Shown: one piece after another, positions 31,100-41,807 of the stretch
Numbering within the stretch: the stretch's first letter is position 1
Layout of the letters: each line of letters opens with the position of its first letter
NCBI GenBank assembly: GCA_031002005.1
Contig: JARYHS010009186.1
Location: 255,965,199 to 256,029,198 of the forward strand
DNA length: 64,000 nt
DNA from: Vandiemenella viatica
Lineage: Eukaryota; Arthropoda; Insecta; Orthoptera; Morabidae
Direction of reading: 5' to 3'
Made by a program: the position numbers and the translations under genes
Notes under the pieces: generated by a model
The model's database searches: none
What the model was told of the DNA's origin: nothing
What the model saw: the letters and a program-made list of their open reading frames with translations, nothing else

Positions 31100-31500
31100 C
31101 TACTATCTAGAATTCGCAGGCATATTGCCGGAATCTGTCAATGAGATTCGCTGTTTCCGACGCCTCGTGGGCTGCGTCAGTCGGGAAACGGTGGGGCAGA
31201 TGTGGTGCCCGCTTGAGAGCTCTGTGCTGCAGCACCTGCAACTTTCTCAGGTGGCAATTAGCAGTGTACCCCCAGACAGGGCAATCAAGGAGCATGGGCA
31301 ACTCCTAGATGTGGTGCCAGAGAGCTTCTCTGGTTAAACGTCGGGTAAAGAGCATGGGGCTAGGCGGTTCAGAGTTCTTCAAGTGGCCCGCTTTGGAATC
31401 TTCTTCCTCTTGTTAATGTCGTCACTGGCGGGTGACTTCCGCAATCCGTTAACGAGTAATGTAAGCTTTGGAAACAACTTGGCCGCTGCGTTTATCACAT
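31100..31500 (-). mobile_element. Jockey-like LINE ORF2 C-terminal relic
   Basis: On the minus strand, 31301-31107 reads MLLDCPVWGYTANCHLRKLQ, VLQHRALKRAPHLPHRFPTD and LIDRFRQYACEF. This is the post-RT tail of Jockey-clade elements (YG.PVWG...K..LQ..QN..LR...P). Preceding minus sequence (LTREALWHHI) may be part of the same unit. Stops are present. Confidence 0.75.
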
Positions 31501-32276
31501 TGTCTTCTCACCGTAGTTCATGTTCGGCGAACGTGATGGAGGCTGGCGAATTCTTTCTTTTTCCACACTTCCCAAGAAACTTCGAAAACCCTCCGAGTGT
31601 AGTTCTGGAATGTATTGACCGAGAGAAAGTTTACAAGTTTCCACCCTCCCGAAGCCCGCTTACAGTTCTTCTGGGGGCCGGGGCGGATCGTCCAGATATC
31701 TCATATCTTCGTCCGATTGCTCGGATTGTCGCCAGCCTTCTGAGAGACTTCTCGATGAGCAGCATCCCATTCTCATAAAATGCTGCCTTTGCTCTGCTAC
31801 GAATTCTGAAGACACTGTTCTTTATGTATTTATGTTAGTAACCAGGAAGCAACAGGAGATAAGTAGCGAATGGATTTACTAAAAAAGAGAAAAGGATAGC
31901 GAAATGAACCACCACTAACCTTAGATGATGCTATCATGGGGTGAACACATAAATAAGCACAAAACAAAGGAAAAAAATTAATATTTCTGCACTTGGCCCA
32001 TCGTCAACAGAAGAACAGTGGAGGGAAGGTGGTGTAATAGACCGTCTCACAGAATGACCGTTAGTCAGGAACACGGTGGGGGTAAATTCAAACAGAGGAC
32101 AGGGAGAGGGGGAGCTAGTACCTGAGCTTTGCAACATGTTGCAAAAAGTGCAGAAAAATTCATTAAAATGTTCATAACGTAAATTTGAGAAAGTAAAAGT
32201 AAATAAGTAACCAAAATTGAAAAAATACAATAATAACAAAAATAAAAGAATGTTTGTAGTTAAAAATCACCTCTGG
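31501..32276. other. Unassigned stretch
   Basis: No family recognised. Confidence 0.35.
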
Positions 32277-32620
32277 TATGGGAGCGTGCATAAAATACGT
32301 AGCTCCATTTTGGCCTCCTGTGAAACCCCCCTCCCCCCCACTTAGCCCTACGTGGCTTTTGCCTCTACCTCCCCCCCCCCCCCACGTAGCACGTAGCTTT
32401 TTCCCCCCTTTTGATTCCAGAAGACGTTTTGTTCTGTTTTCCCTTTTCAGACTATTGTAAATTACATACGGAGATAATTAACTGATGGAAATAAATATTC
32501 ACATGCTGTTGTGAGTTCAGTTCCTCATTTTAACCGTGAAAAATCTTATGAAGGGAAAGCTACGTGGCCTGGCTCGGAACCCCCCCCCCCCTCCCCCACG
32601 TAGCACAGTGTAGCCTTCCA
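32277..32620. mobile_element. G/C-run MITE, second subfamily, right end unclear
   Basis: GGGAGCGTGCATAAAATACG TAGCTCC opens the element. The interior (TTGTAAATTACATACGGAGA; AAATAAATATTCACATGCTG TTG; AAGCTACGTGGCCTGGCTCG) is the reverse complement of the interior of the copy at 53386-53725. No matching right terminus or TSD was found. Confidence 0.6.
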
Positions 32621-33319
32621 GTTAACCCTCCCTGGACCGAACCCCATAGTTTGTGGTGGTTCAATATAGACAGTGGGCATGGAGGGGGTAGAGGGAAGGA
32701 AAAGTACTGACTGGGTATTATCTCAAATTGAGACCAGGAGGTTGCCTTGTGCCTAGTTTGTATTGGTAGGGAAGTTCCCACCTTCAGAGTTCAGAGGAGC
32801 TGTTGTTGTTTGGGAGGACTCTCATAGCATGGACTGCGAGACAAGAATTAAAATTATTGGTGGCATGGGAGATGGCATGTATAGCTACTGGATGTTTTGG
32901 ATTCAGAGTGAAAACTGTCTGACGGTGGCCATTCATTCTTATAGCTAATGGATTGCTAGTCAAACCCATATAGGAAGCCAGGCATTAATCAGGTGTAGCA
33001 GTTGCTCTGGCTCTTCAGTGTATTCTATGCCGTCTGATATTGGTCGATGCGAGTGGTTTCGTGAGCGTATTTCCGCGTTACTTTTTCGTGTGCGGGTGCG
33101 GGGTATTGTTCGAGACGTGGCTTTTAGTGTCGCTGCGTTGTGATTAGGACAGATGGTCCCTGGGCGCCGCAATCTGAATTAATTCGCAGACACTCCCCGA
33201 GGTCGCCGCCCCCCGCATCTGCACATCGATTGGCCCTACCTCCACCGCCCCACGCTACGCCAGTTTCCTTACTCGTACTAACACCACCGCAGTTTTTCTA
33301 ACGCCCTCCTTTTCCTTCC
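32621..33319. other. Unassigned stretch
   Basis: No family recognised. Confidence 0.35.
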
Positions 33320-33431
33320 TAAAGCGGCCCCTACACGATCAATATTACTGTACAATAATATTGCGCAATAATATTGATGTTCTCCCTAGAGTGCTCAATA
33401 ATTATTGCACAATAGTTTAGTTGACTTCGAA

Positions 33432-33611
33432 ATGACCGACGAGCAGGACGTAGCAGCTGTTGCTATTGTTTCATTGTGCTGCGTGAAAAAAAAATGTAAG
33501 GCGGATAAAGAATTGGTATGTGAAGCGGAAATATTCACACATGATGGAATTGTCTTCGAACTGTCATGGTGCTTTACGCAGGAGACATCTATTTATCAAG
33601 ATACCTCCTGA
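33432..33611 (+). pseudogene. Possible Harbinger transposase N-terminal relic
   Basis: MTDEQDVAAVAIVSLCCVKK KCKADKELV at 33432-33518 is in the place and style of the acidic-then-basic N-terminus of HARBI1-type proteins. The frame then degrades. Support is mostly positional. Confidence 0.4.
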
Positions 33612-33878
33612 TTCTCAATTCCTTTTTATAAGTTTAAACACTTTTTCAGTACTGTTCAGTTGGGTTGTTCCAAATTCGGAGATATGCTTATTAATCACCT
33701 CACAAGAACTTTTACTAACCAGTAATAAGCTTGCACCTTTTTTTCTGTGACGATGCGTGACTGTTTAAACAATAAGCGAAAATTTCGTTGGAAAGATCAG
33801 TTTTGTTAGCATTGTTTGAGTAAATTTTGCATTGTATTCATAACTAATAACTCCTTTTGAGGTCACATGTATACTAAC

Positions 33879-34124
33879 TCAAGGTTTGTGGTTATTATTG
33901 TGGCTAATAATAAAACTGAAATAATAAATACTTAAATCATTCCGTAATTTTCTCTGCTCTTCCAGTGGTCCCATTGTACGTCTTGAGCTCACCACATCCT
34001 GGTCTCCAAGAAAACTCAGCTGGTCGAAGTACCAAAACATTGGCCCCACCACTTCATCTCCACCCACAACTATTCTTTTTTGTATCTTTAATTCGTTTAC
34101 TTCTCTTCCGTAGTTGGTCCTCAA
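33879..34124 (-). pseudogene. MADF-domain protein fragment
   Basis: The frame reads RTNYGREVNELKIQKRIVVG GDEVVGPMFWYFDQLSFLGD QDVVSSRR. It is the second half of a MADF domain (R..Y.RE...VK.S..SG.G.DD.Y.P..WYF..L.FL.D). Compare the functional equivalent at 12060-12130 (RTRYSSELTKV; SGAGSDDIYVPKLYWFQ). The first half and the BESS region are missing. Confidence 0.72.
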
Positions 34125-34594
34125 AGAATCGATCCTTTTTGTAACATCTTCCCTCGTAGTAATTGCATGTTTCTCTTTATATTTGTGCAGCAGAAATTCG
34201 TAAGCTTTATTTTTTCCTGTCTGTTTTTATACTCAGACGCTTTGACATTCCATAATGCTGGTAAATCTTGCACTCACTTCACTTTTGAATTCATTTTCAG
34301 AAGAAAAAAATCAATTAAAAAAATATTACAGTAACAAAATACAAGCGGAGACTAGTGATCGTGCCCGTGTCTCGAGACCAACTGAGGGAATATTGCGCAA
34401 TATCGCCCACAGACGGCACAATGCATTTCAGGTTGCACAATATATTTCAAACTGTTTAGATTCACTCAATAATATCGCACAACCTCTCAATCTAACCTAC
34501 AGACGTTCAGTATTATTATACAACCGTAAATATTGTGCAATAATATTGACCGTGTAGGGGCCGCTTAATACTCTCTCCCTAAATTCAATATATA

Positions 34595-35420
34595 CAATAC
34601 ATCCATTTTCCATTGATCCCAATGTAAGAGACTGGCTCTGTGGGATATGGAAAGTTGTCAATTTACAGATAAACAGTTGCATATCAAAATAATAAGTACA
34701 CCAGTAAATGTACAGTCATAGCATAGATGGTACAGTAAACACTTTCATTACAAAATAATACATACACCACAAGATGCACAGTCATAGCATACATGGTACC
34801 GTAAACAATTCCATAGCAAAATAATACATACACCAGGAGATGTACAGTCATAGCATAAATGGTAAATTAGTTATGTATACTACATTTACACACACTACTG
34901 GCAGTTATTTTGTAGATACCTTAGAAATAAATTCTTCAAGAGAGTAGAAGGAGTTGTCAATTAAAAATTCTTTAAATTTTTTCCTAAATTTGTGCTAGAC
35001 ATTTAATGTGTGTTGGGAGCTTATTGAAATGTATCCCTGAATATCGGACCCCTTTTTGAACAAATGACAACGACTTGTAATGCTTGTGAAGATCATTTTT
35101 ACTTCTAGTGCCATAATTGCGTATTTTACTATTTGTTTCTAACGAAGTATAATTTGTGACTACAAATGGCATTAATGCGTATATATACTCAGACGCTGAT
35201 GTTAAAATCCCTATCTTTTTGACAACTCTCTACATGAAGTTCTATTGCTAACCCCACACATAATTCTTATTACTCGCTTTTGGGCTCTGAACACTTTGTC
35301 TCTATGGGTAGAATTGCCCCAGAATATTATTCCATATGACAATAAGGAGTGAAAATAAGCAAAATAAACTAGTTGCCTCATACGCAGATCACCTATAGCT
35401 GAAATTGTACGAATTGCAAA
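34595..35420 (-). mobile_element. LINE-C 3' portion with three 3'-UTR subrepeats
   Basis: The minus-strand ORF2 end (MPFVVTNYTSLETNSKIRNY GTRSKNDLHKHYKSLSFVQK, then GVRYSGIHFNKLPTHIKCL) is broken by a deletion near 35000. It is followed by a 3' UTR with three tandem units of about 75 bases (34685-34870). Confidence 0.85.
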
Positions 35421-36097
35421 TATGTTATGTGCTTTCCTTCTTTAGAGTGCTGGACGATAATCATCAGTTCAGATCCTGAAGAATCAAATGGTTAATAACA
35501 TTTTCACTCAACAGGAAACTACTGTCTGTCATGGACGAGAAGTCTGATCTCATCTGGACACATTTAATCTGCTTCTCATTTAATTATGAGGTTAAAGCAC
35601 TTTTAGTTAAATTGATGCACATAAAATGACACGCTCTGTTGTTATAACGGAATGATAATCAGTTTCCAAAAGAATTACTCGATTTGTTTAGTACTGAATC
35701 TGTTAGCAAAAACCAATATTTGAACATTTCGTAACGGCATTTTTTGAAATAACTACAAACACAGTTTACAAATATATTGTAGCCCCCATAGTTCAGTGCT
35801 TCTGACACGCGCCAGTGCGTTACGGCAGTGTGATGGGAGCACACATTGTGTTCTCTGCCACCGCCAAAGACTCCTAACACTAGCTAACGCTACCGTACTA
35901 ATGCTAATCCCAAAGACTATACATACTGCGGCTTGTGGAAATCCTACGATACACACATTAATTTACTTTGTGCATACGTCAATACAATTATTCGTAAATA
36001 CACAGAATTAATAAAAAAAAGTAAAATGATTGGTGGGCTGCAATATCGTTACAAGGTTCAAGTGTTTGTGATATTCTTTTCGCATGTCCGTCCTCAT
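35421..36097. other. Unassigned stretch
   Basis: No family recognised. Confidence 0.35.
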
Positions 36098-36160
36098 AAT
36101 TGGAAGACAGGAGGAGGGTGAATAGGGTCATGGGAGTGTACAAGGCGTATACTGGTGATC
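36098..36160 (+). mobile_element. LINE-B fragment, left part, interrupted
   Basis: GGAAGACAGGAGGAGGGTGA ATAGGGTCATGGGAGTGTAC AAGGCGTATACTGGTGAT encodes EDRRRVNRVMGVYKAYTGD. The unit resumes at 37546 with GATGAGGCATGGAAAGATAT T. Confidence 0.85.
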
Positions 36161-37545
36161 TACATCTACATATATACTCTGCAATTCACAAAAATTGTGG
36201 GTGGCAGAGGGTGCTCAGCACCAAAGCTAATCTCTTTGCTGTGCATTCCAATCCCTAATGGTACGAGGGAAAAAAGAATTCATATAAGAATCAGTCCGGC
36301 ACCTTATTTCTCTAATTTTATCTTTCCTGTCCTTCCGACTCAAATAGGTTGGTGGAAGAAGTATTTCACTCCACTCAAAAGTGAAAGTGGGAGTACGCAT
36401 GTTTTCTAATAAGTTTAAACGAAACGTGTGTCGTCTATCTACCAGAGACTTCCAACCTAATCTACTAATCAGTTCTGTGACGCTTTCATGACTGTAGCGA
36501 GCGGTCACAAATCGAGCGGCTCTTCTCTGTACTTTCTCTATACTTTCGGTCAATCCCTTACGAAACGGATCCCAAATGGCACAACAATAATCCAAATGTG
36601 GACGCACAAGAGATTTGTACGCTATCTCCTTTGTTTGTTCATTACAATTTTTCAAGATTCGACCTATGAATCGCAGCCTAGAATTTGCTCTACCTACTAA
36701 CGAATTAATGTGTATGTCCCATTTCATGTTCCTTTGTACTGTTACTCCCAAATATTTCATAGAATCGACCATATCAATAACTGAACTGTTTACCTCGTAT
36801 TTCTGAACAATCGGATTCTTTTTGTTAGTTATGCTCATTGTCTTGCACTTTTTACAATTTAGAGTAAGTTGCCACTCAGCGCACCAAGCCAAAATGACGT
36901 CCAGATCACGCCGAATTTCTTACTTCCCTATAAATAACCGCATCATCAGCAAACAATCTAAAAAGGCTTTTCACTTTGTCTCCGAGATCGTTTATAAAAA
37001 TTAAGAAAAGTAGTGGTCATATTCCACTTCCTTGAGGTACACCCGATGTAACATCTTGATTAGAAGAACTTTCTCCTTCAACGACAACATACTGCGACCG
37101 ACCAGTTAGAAAATCCTTTATCCAATCACAAAGCTGATCCGATATACCGGACGCTCGAAGCTTCGCTAAAAGGCGGTTGTGTGGCACAGAGTCAAAGGCT
37201 TTCTGGAAATCTAAAAAAAATTCATCTACTTGGAACCTGCATCGATAACTTTCATTACGTCGTGTGTAAATAGGGCCAGCTGTGTTTCACATGATCTTTT
37301 CTTCCGAAATCCGTGTTGATTTGTTGTAAGCAAATTATTATAATCTAGAAAATTCATAATGTTTGAGCATATAATATGCTCCATAACTCTAATACAAACA
37401 GATGTTATAGATATGGGACGATAGTTCCCAGGATCACTTCGATCACCTTTTTTGAAAATCGGAGTTACTTGCGCGATTTTCCAGTCTGCAGGTACTTTTC
37501 GCTCTTCTAATGATTTACTGAATATATCAGACAGAAATGGCCCGA
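36161..37545 (-). mobile_element. LINE-A (CR1/L2-like) with RT domain, inserted in LINE-B
   Basis: The minus strand reads, in order: LEERKVPADWKIAQVTPIFK, KGDRSDPGNYRPISITSVCI, NQHGFRKKRSCETQLALFTH, DFQKAFDSVPHNRLLAKLRA, GVPQG (about 37035), LFADDAVIY (about 36935-36960), MKYLGVTVQRNMKWDIHINS, YKSLVRPHLDYCCAIWDPFR, and SFFPRTIRDWNAQ. RT boxes and the FADD active site are all recognisable. A frameshift near 37228 and stops make it inactive. It is 5'-truncated, and its 3' tail of TGTAGATGTAG lies against 36160. Confidence 0.9.
36227..36892 (-). CDS. LINE-A ORF2 C-terminal region (partial, open)
   Basis: This 221-codon open frame starts just after the FADD box. It includes WCAEWQLTLNCKKCKTMSIT, DSMKYLGVTVQRNMKWDIHI, LRFIGRILKNCNEQTKEIAY, VQRRAARFVTARYSHESVTE and LVDRRHTFRLNLLENM, and ends near FFPRTIRDWNAQQRD. 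It represents the RT thumb and downstream region. It is open by chance of decay rather than a complete gene, because the catalytic part upstream is frameshifted. Confidence 0.75.
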   Translation of the reverse strand: MAWCAEWQLTLNCKKCKTMSITNKKNPIVQKYEVNSSVIDMVDSMKYLGVTVQRNMKWDIHINSLVGRANSRLRFIGRILKNCNEQTKEIAYKSLVRPHLDYCCAIWDPFRKGLTESIEKVQRRAARFVTARYSHESVTELISRLGWKSLVDRRHTFRLNLLENMRTPTFTFEWSEILLPPTYLSRKDRKDKIREIRCRTDSYMNSFFPRTIRDWNAQQRD

Positions 37546-37860
37546 TGAGGCATGGAAAGATATTGGTGTAAGAATTAAAAGTAATGCATGGAAGGGAAAA
37601 GATGACCATGACCACAAGCTGGCACTCGATTTCAGGCACAAGGGTGTGGGAAGATTCTCTTTTTTAGGTAAGGGTGTCAGGGATTGTAATAAGTTGTCAA
37701 GGGAAATGATGAATAATTTACCAACAACGTTGAAAGAATTTAAAGCTAAAATTTGCAGATGGCAAATGTAGGTGAGTGCATGAAAGGGGGAAGAAGAGTG
37801 TGTAGGGAAATTGCCACCGGAGCATGCGCTCCATTGCAATTTAATTAAATATTGTATTAT
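37546..37860 (+). mobile_element. LINE-B fragment, right part
   Basis: Frames give DEAWKDIGVRIKSNAWKGKD DHDHKLALDFRHKGVGRFSF, LGKGVRDCNKLSREMMNNLP, and the LINE-B 3' end AATTGCCACCGGAGCATGCG CTCCATTGC. Confidence 0.88.
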
Positions 37861-37911
37861 ATTATACTGCGAAGTTTGTTTCTTGCTAAGATCTGAATGT
37901 CCGGCTCTATA

Positions 37912-37918
37912 TGTATAT

Positions 37919-37977
<59 letters not shown>
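37912..37977. repeat. (AT)n microsatellite
   Basis: A long alternating AT run lies directly after the LINE-B end and before SINE-2. Confidence 0.95.
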
Positions 37978-37980
<3 letters not shown>

Positions 37981-38150
37981 TAATGGCATTTGGCAACGGA
38001 GGCCATACAGCCAGCTCAATGTAATTATTATTGCTTTCAGTGTATTAGTTGTAATCCAGTATATTTATTGTATTTTTCCAATGTATGGACGCCACAGGAC
38101 GGACAGGACATTCACACAGATACACAACACTTAAACACCCATGCCTTCGG
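37978..38150 (-). mobile_element. SINE-2, 5'-truncated
   Basis: Matches the copy at 54384-54625: TGGCATTTGG..GGCCATACAG CCAGCTCAATGT and GTATGGACGCCACAGGACGG ACAGGACATTCACACAG..CAACACTTAAACACCCATGCC. The tRNA-like head beyond CCATGCC is absent. Confidence 0.7.
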
Positions 38151-38671
38151 CGTCCGCCTTTATAACACTGATCGCATGCGGTGTAAGTTACAACGTTCGC
38201 AGACAGATGTCACTAGAGCTCTCCGCAATCTGAAGCAGATTAACCGCACCCTCTCTTCGAACGAAGTCCACGAATTTCGTACTGACCAATCAAGAAGGCG
38301 TACCGGTTACTTCAACGGAGAGCAGCAAGAATCTTCCAACCTGATTGTGCGGCTTGGTGGTCATTTCACTTGTGGTTGGAGTTGTTGTCGTAATGCAGCT
38401 CTCCTGAGGTCGTGTCGGGCGGTGCAGCTGTCACGTGACCTTTCCGATGTGTCTGTCGTTCCGAGCGGCTGCTCTTCAAAGCGCCTCACATCAAAGCGCC
38501 GCCGCCGGCTCAGCAGCACTCACCTGCACTACATCCAGCCACTTGGCAGTCACAGCAAAATAATACAACACCGAGGAGCCATACATACTAAGCCAGAGTT
38601 CCTGTAGCGAAGGAAACGTTTAGTAAGAAGAGGTGTTTATTAATTGTTAAAACAGATAAAGGACTGAAGAA
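38151..38671. other. Unassigned stretch
   Basis: A long plus frame (37990-38607) crosses the SINE-2 boundary and shows no domain. I treat it as chance. Confidence 0.35.
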
Positions 38672-38850
38672 ATTTTTTTAACTGTTTTACGTCTCTCAAC
38701 AGAGACGGGAAAGGATGGGGGGTAAGGAATGGGAAGGAATTCGGCCATGGCCTTTTGAAGTAAGCATCCCGGCATTTGCCTGGAGTGATTTGAGAAACCA
38801 TGGAAAACCCAAATCTGAATGCCCGGACGGGGATTCGAACGACTGAAGAA
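38672..38850 (-). mobile_element. SINE-1, partial
   Basis: The minus strand reads GTTCGAATCCCCGTCCGGGC ATTCAGATTTGGG, GGCCATGGCCGAATTCCTTC CCATTCC, and a degraded tail. It keeps the B box and loses the start of the head. Confidence 0.85.
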
Positions 38851-39017
38851 AGGTCTTGGCAAATGTTTTTTTATGGCATGTGCCTGTATATGGGGCAGAG
38901 ACGTGGACACAGGCGAGTTGATGGAAAACAGAGGAAGCGTTTGAGACGTAGATGGAGGGGAATGAAGCCGATGAGCTGGTTGGAAAACTCCATAATCCAT
39001 ATGGAGACGGTCTACAC

Positions 39018-39701
39018 CAGGGGTGGCCAACCCAAATGATCTTGCGGGCCTCTTTGGAAATGCATCATAGCTCCGCGGGCCGCATATAAAATTATATATC
39101 CCCATATTAGATTTAGACTTACTATAGAATTTTTTTTTGGAGTGAACATAATTTAATTATTATGCGAACTCATAACTGTAAACTCATAAATAAAACGGGC
39201 AATATCTGTGATATATTCTCAAGATAATTATTTTAGAATCAAAGTTAATTTTTTCTCATAATTTAGAAAGTTAATTTTGAATATGTGAATGCACAAATAG
39301 TGTATTTTTTAATACATTGGTTTTCACTACTTTGGCCATTATAAAATAAATATATTTTGTTAAAGTGTGACGAATCTCGCGCGCCGCAAAAATGTTCAAG
39401 GCGGGTCGCGAAGTGCCCCCCCAGACGTATTTGATTTTATTTTCCCGCCAACAGCAGCGGTCTAGAATATGGTAGCTGGAACAACTCTGCAGAGGTGTCA
39501 TCGATGTTTGTTTACTTTTTGATTATAGTTAAAAAAAAAAAAAAAACCTCTGTTAAGACTCGTTGGTGGTTTTTACCTATTGTAATTAAACTGTGTTAGG
39601 TATATCTTTACTTTATTTAAATATCTATTTCGACTATAGGCGAGTATCAGGAGGTCCGCAGGCTAAGTGAGACTTGAAATTGTCGCCCATCTCCAAAATT
39701 G
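39018..39701. mobile_element. Non-autonomous hAT element, 8-bp TSD GTCTACAC
   Basis: The left end is CAGGGGTGGCCAACCCAAAT and the right end (reverse complement) is CAATTTTGGAGATGGGCGAC. GTCTACAC lies at 39010-39017 and 39702-39709. Two different end types, as in the copy at 5821-6452. Interior landmarks (CCGCGGGCCGCATATAAAAT TATAT; AATGTTCAAGGCGGGTCGCG) are shared with 51530-51833. Confidence 0.75.
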
Positions 39702-39724
39702 GTCTACACCGTCTGAAGAAACCG

Positions 39725-39945
39725 GTCGCAGTCGGGTCTCGCAATCGGGAGGACGCAGGTTCGAATCCCCGTCCGGCGTTTCATATTTCGGTTTTGCATG
39801 ATTTCTCGAAATAAGTAGATACGATGCCAGGATTGTTCCTTTAAAAGGCCATGGTCGAATTACTTACCGTTCCTTGTCCTCTCCCCGTCGTTTCCCGCCT
39901 CTAATAACCTCGACGTCGACGAGGCGTAAACCAATAAAAAAAGGA
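39725..39945 (+). mobile_element. SINE-1, nearly complete
   Basis: The B box GGTTCGAATCCCCGTCCGGC, the body (GGCCATGGTCGAATTACTTA CCGTTCCTTGTCC) and the tail CCTCTAATAACCTCGACGTC GACGAGGCGTAAACC are all clear. The start of the head is degraded. Confidence 0.88.
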
Positions 39946-40044
39946 ACTTTTCTTTGTAAAATTTAGATAAGAATATATTATTTATTTTATTAAACAGCAT
40001 TACTACAAATGCTTAATTTTTTTCAATTTAGTAACTGCTTTTCG

Positions 40045-40150
40045 AAGTTGGAGCCACATTAACCTCGCATTGGAGAGGGCGCGGGTTCGATTCCCGGTCT
40101 GAGCACCTACATTTGGGTTTTCCATGGTTTCCCCATATCACTCCAGGGAA
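40045..40150 (+). mobile_element. SINE-1 head only
   Basis: TTAACCTCGCATTGGAGAGG GCGCGGGTTCGATTCCCGGT then GGGTTTTCCATGGTTTCCCC ATATCACTCCAGGG. The body stops abruptly. Confidence 0.8.
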
Positions 40151-40287
40151 ATCAGTTTTTCTGTATCCAAATCCTTCTAACATAAATTAGCAGTATACTT
40201 TTCAATAGACATAATTTTTCAACAAAATCTGATTTGCGACTAAACGGCAGCAGATGCAAGTGCGCGTAGGTTTATAACGGTCTACGC

Positions 40288-41631
40288 CAGCGGTTCCCAA
40301 CCTATGGGCGCGACCCACTGGTGGGTCGCGGTGGGTGTTTTGGTGGGTCGCGGAACAATCGACGTTTTTGCACCAAAAATATGTCTTTTATTTCATATAT
40401 TTTAAAAATATAACACGATATTTTACAAGTGCAGTAATCATGAAAGCTATTAGCTTAAATTAAAACATTGTGAGAAAAAAAAAGTTTTCTTAAACAGTCA
40501 GGCGGTATTATGCAATAACCACGTTGTGAGATACAGCAGCGGCAGTGATCGCGCAATCCTTATGGCAACCCTGAACACCCCCTCTCCCGCCCCGCTCTAA
40601 GGTGGAGATGTGCGCGCATACCACCGGCAGTTTTACTTCTCTGATTGTAATTTTCTTGTTTATGCTTGAATCGAAACGAAAGTCTTTGGTGCAAACAGTC
40701 TTTCTCTTCTTGTGAGAGTGAGTTGTTGTTTGCGTTTTGTTTTGATTGAGAGTAGATTTAATGTGATTAGGGAAAGTTTGTTGAGGACTGGATCGTGCCG
40801 TAAAAGAGAGTATCCAACCAAGTATTTGTAATTACAATGCAGCCAGCAAGAAAAAACGAAAGACGTATCTGCGAAAGTATAATCCGGATTATTTGAAACA
40901 CAGATTTGTGTTTTCGGGTACTGAAGAGGAGCCAATACCTCAGTGCGTGATTTGTTGTGAAAATTTTACAATGAAAACATAAAGCCATCAAAACTTGCAA
41001 GGCATTTGTCAACCAAGCATCCTGAGTACACAGATAAGCCTCTGGAACTATTTAGAAATACAAAAATACATTATCTTTCGACCAAATCTACAATGGAAAA
41101 GTAAGTGTCAGGCCAACGATAGCGTCTTACCAACTATCCTTGTTAATAGAAAAGCAGTAAAATGCGACTGATGTGCCAAGTCATATCTACACCTACAAAT
41201 CCCATTTTAGTGGTTGACTGGTAAGTTTACCATTATATTTTCCGGTTCCCAGTCTTCCATATTTTCATACATTTGGGTGAAGTAAAACACAATGATAAAC
41301 CAACCAATTAACCACTAAAATCGGGTCTGCGGGTGATTTCCACTAAAAATCGACTTGGCAGACCAGTTGCATTTTACTATGCTGCTCGAGTTACTTCTAA
41401 TCGTGGAATTTCAGCAGTCAACTTGATGAGGTGATGGTCTATGATATGTTTGTTGTTTTATGTATTAGCAGTTCTTGTTTTTGTTGATAGTATATCCTTT
41501 GTACGAAAATTTGCCTTTTAGTAGGATAGGATAGTCGATAGCGTATCGAGGTCATAGAACAGTTCCCATTATGATATTAGATAGACTCTCATATTGGGTG
41601 GGTCGTGTACCAATAAAGGTTGGGAACCGCT
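40288..41631 (+). mobile_element. hAT element with BED-finger relic, 8-bp TSD GTCTACGC
   Basis: CAGCGGTTCCCAACCTATGG at 40288 and GGTTGGGAACCGCTG ending at 41631 are classic hAT termini. GTCTACGC flanks at 40280-40287 and 41632-41639. The 1344-bp element keeps only the first part of the transposase gene (BED zinc finger). The rest is non-coding. Confidence 0.92.
40850..41102 (+). pseudogene. hAT (ZBED5-like) transposase N-terminus
   Basis: The frames read KKKRKTYLRKYNPDYLKHRF, FSGTEEEPIPQCVICCENFT, then after a one-base shift near 40978 NENIKPSKLARHLSTKHPEY and TDKPLELF. C-x2-C and H-x4-H (CVIC; HLSTKH) form a BED finger, which binds DNA in hAT transposases. The catalytic and dimerisation domains are missing. 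Confidence 0.82.
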
Positions 41632-41807
41632 GGTCTACGCAATATGTTGTTGTTTGCGAAAGTCGCGTCGCTTGAAAAATGGTTGTGGTTGAATCTTTTA
41701 CTTTCATTGCAAGCAGTGAGTCGCACCTGCCCGTGTAGCCTACAGCACTTGTAGCGTAGTTCTCAGCTATTCAGAGCGCACGGCGACCGAGCGTGGTGGG
41801 GTAGTAA

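Larger units (their letters stand above)
33323..34565 (+). mobile_element. Harbinger deletion derivative with MADF relic, TSD TAA
   Basis: AGCGGCCCCTACACGATCAA TATT at 33323 and its inverse ending at 34565 are flanked by TAA at 33320-33322 and 34566-34568. Subterminal AATAATATTG repeats occur at both ends. The gene order resembles that of the 2.9-kb element at 9683: a plus-strand transposase start-like frame on the left and a minus-strand MADF piece on the right. The catalytic domain between them is deleted. The TIR sequence differs, so this is a separate family. Confidence 0.85.

Noticed and set aside
31383..31778. 131-codon ORF with a signal-peptide-like start
   Set aside because: It runs antisense to a Jockey-like relic, has no recognisable domain beyond a hydrophobic start, and no supporting promoter or splice signals.
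37990..38607. 205-codon plus-strand ORF
   Set aside because: It crosses the SINE-2 boundary and shows no domain.
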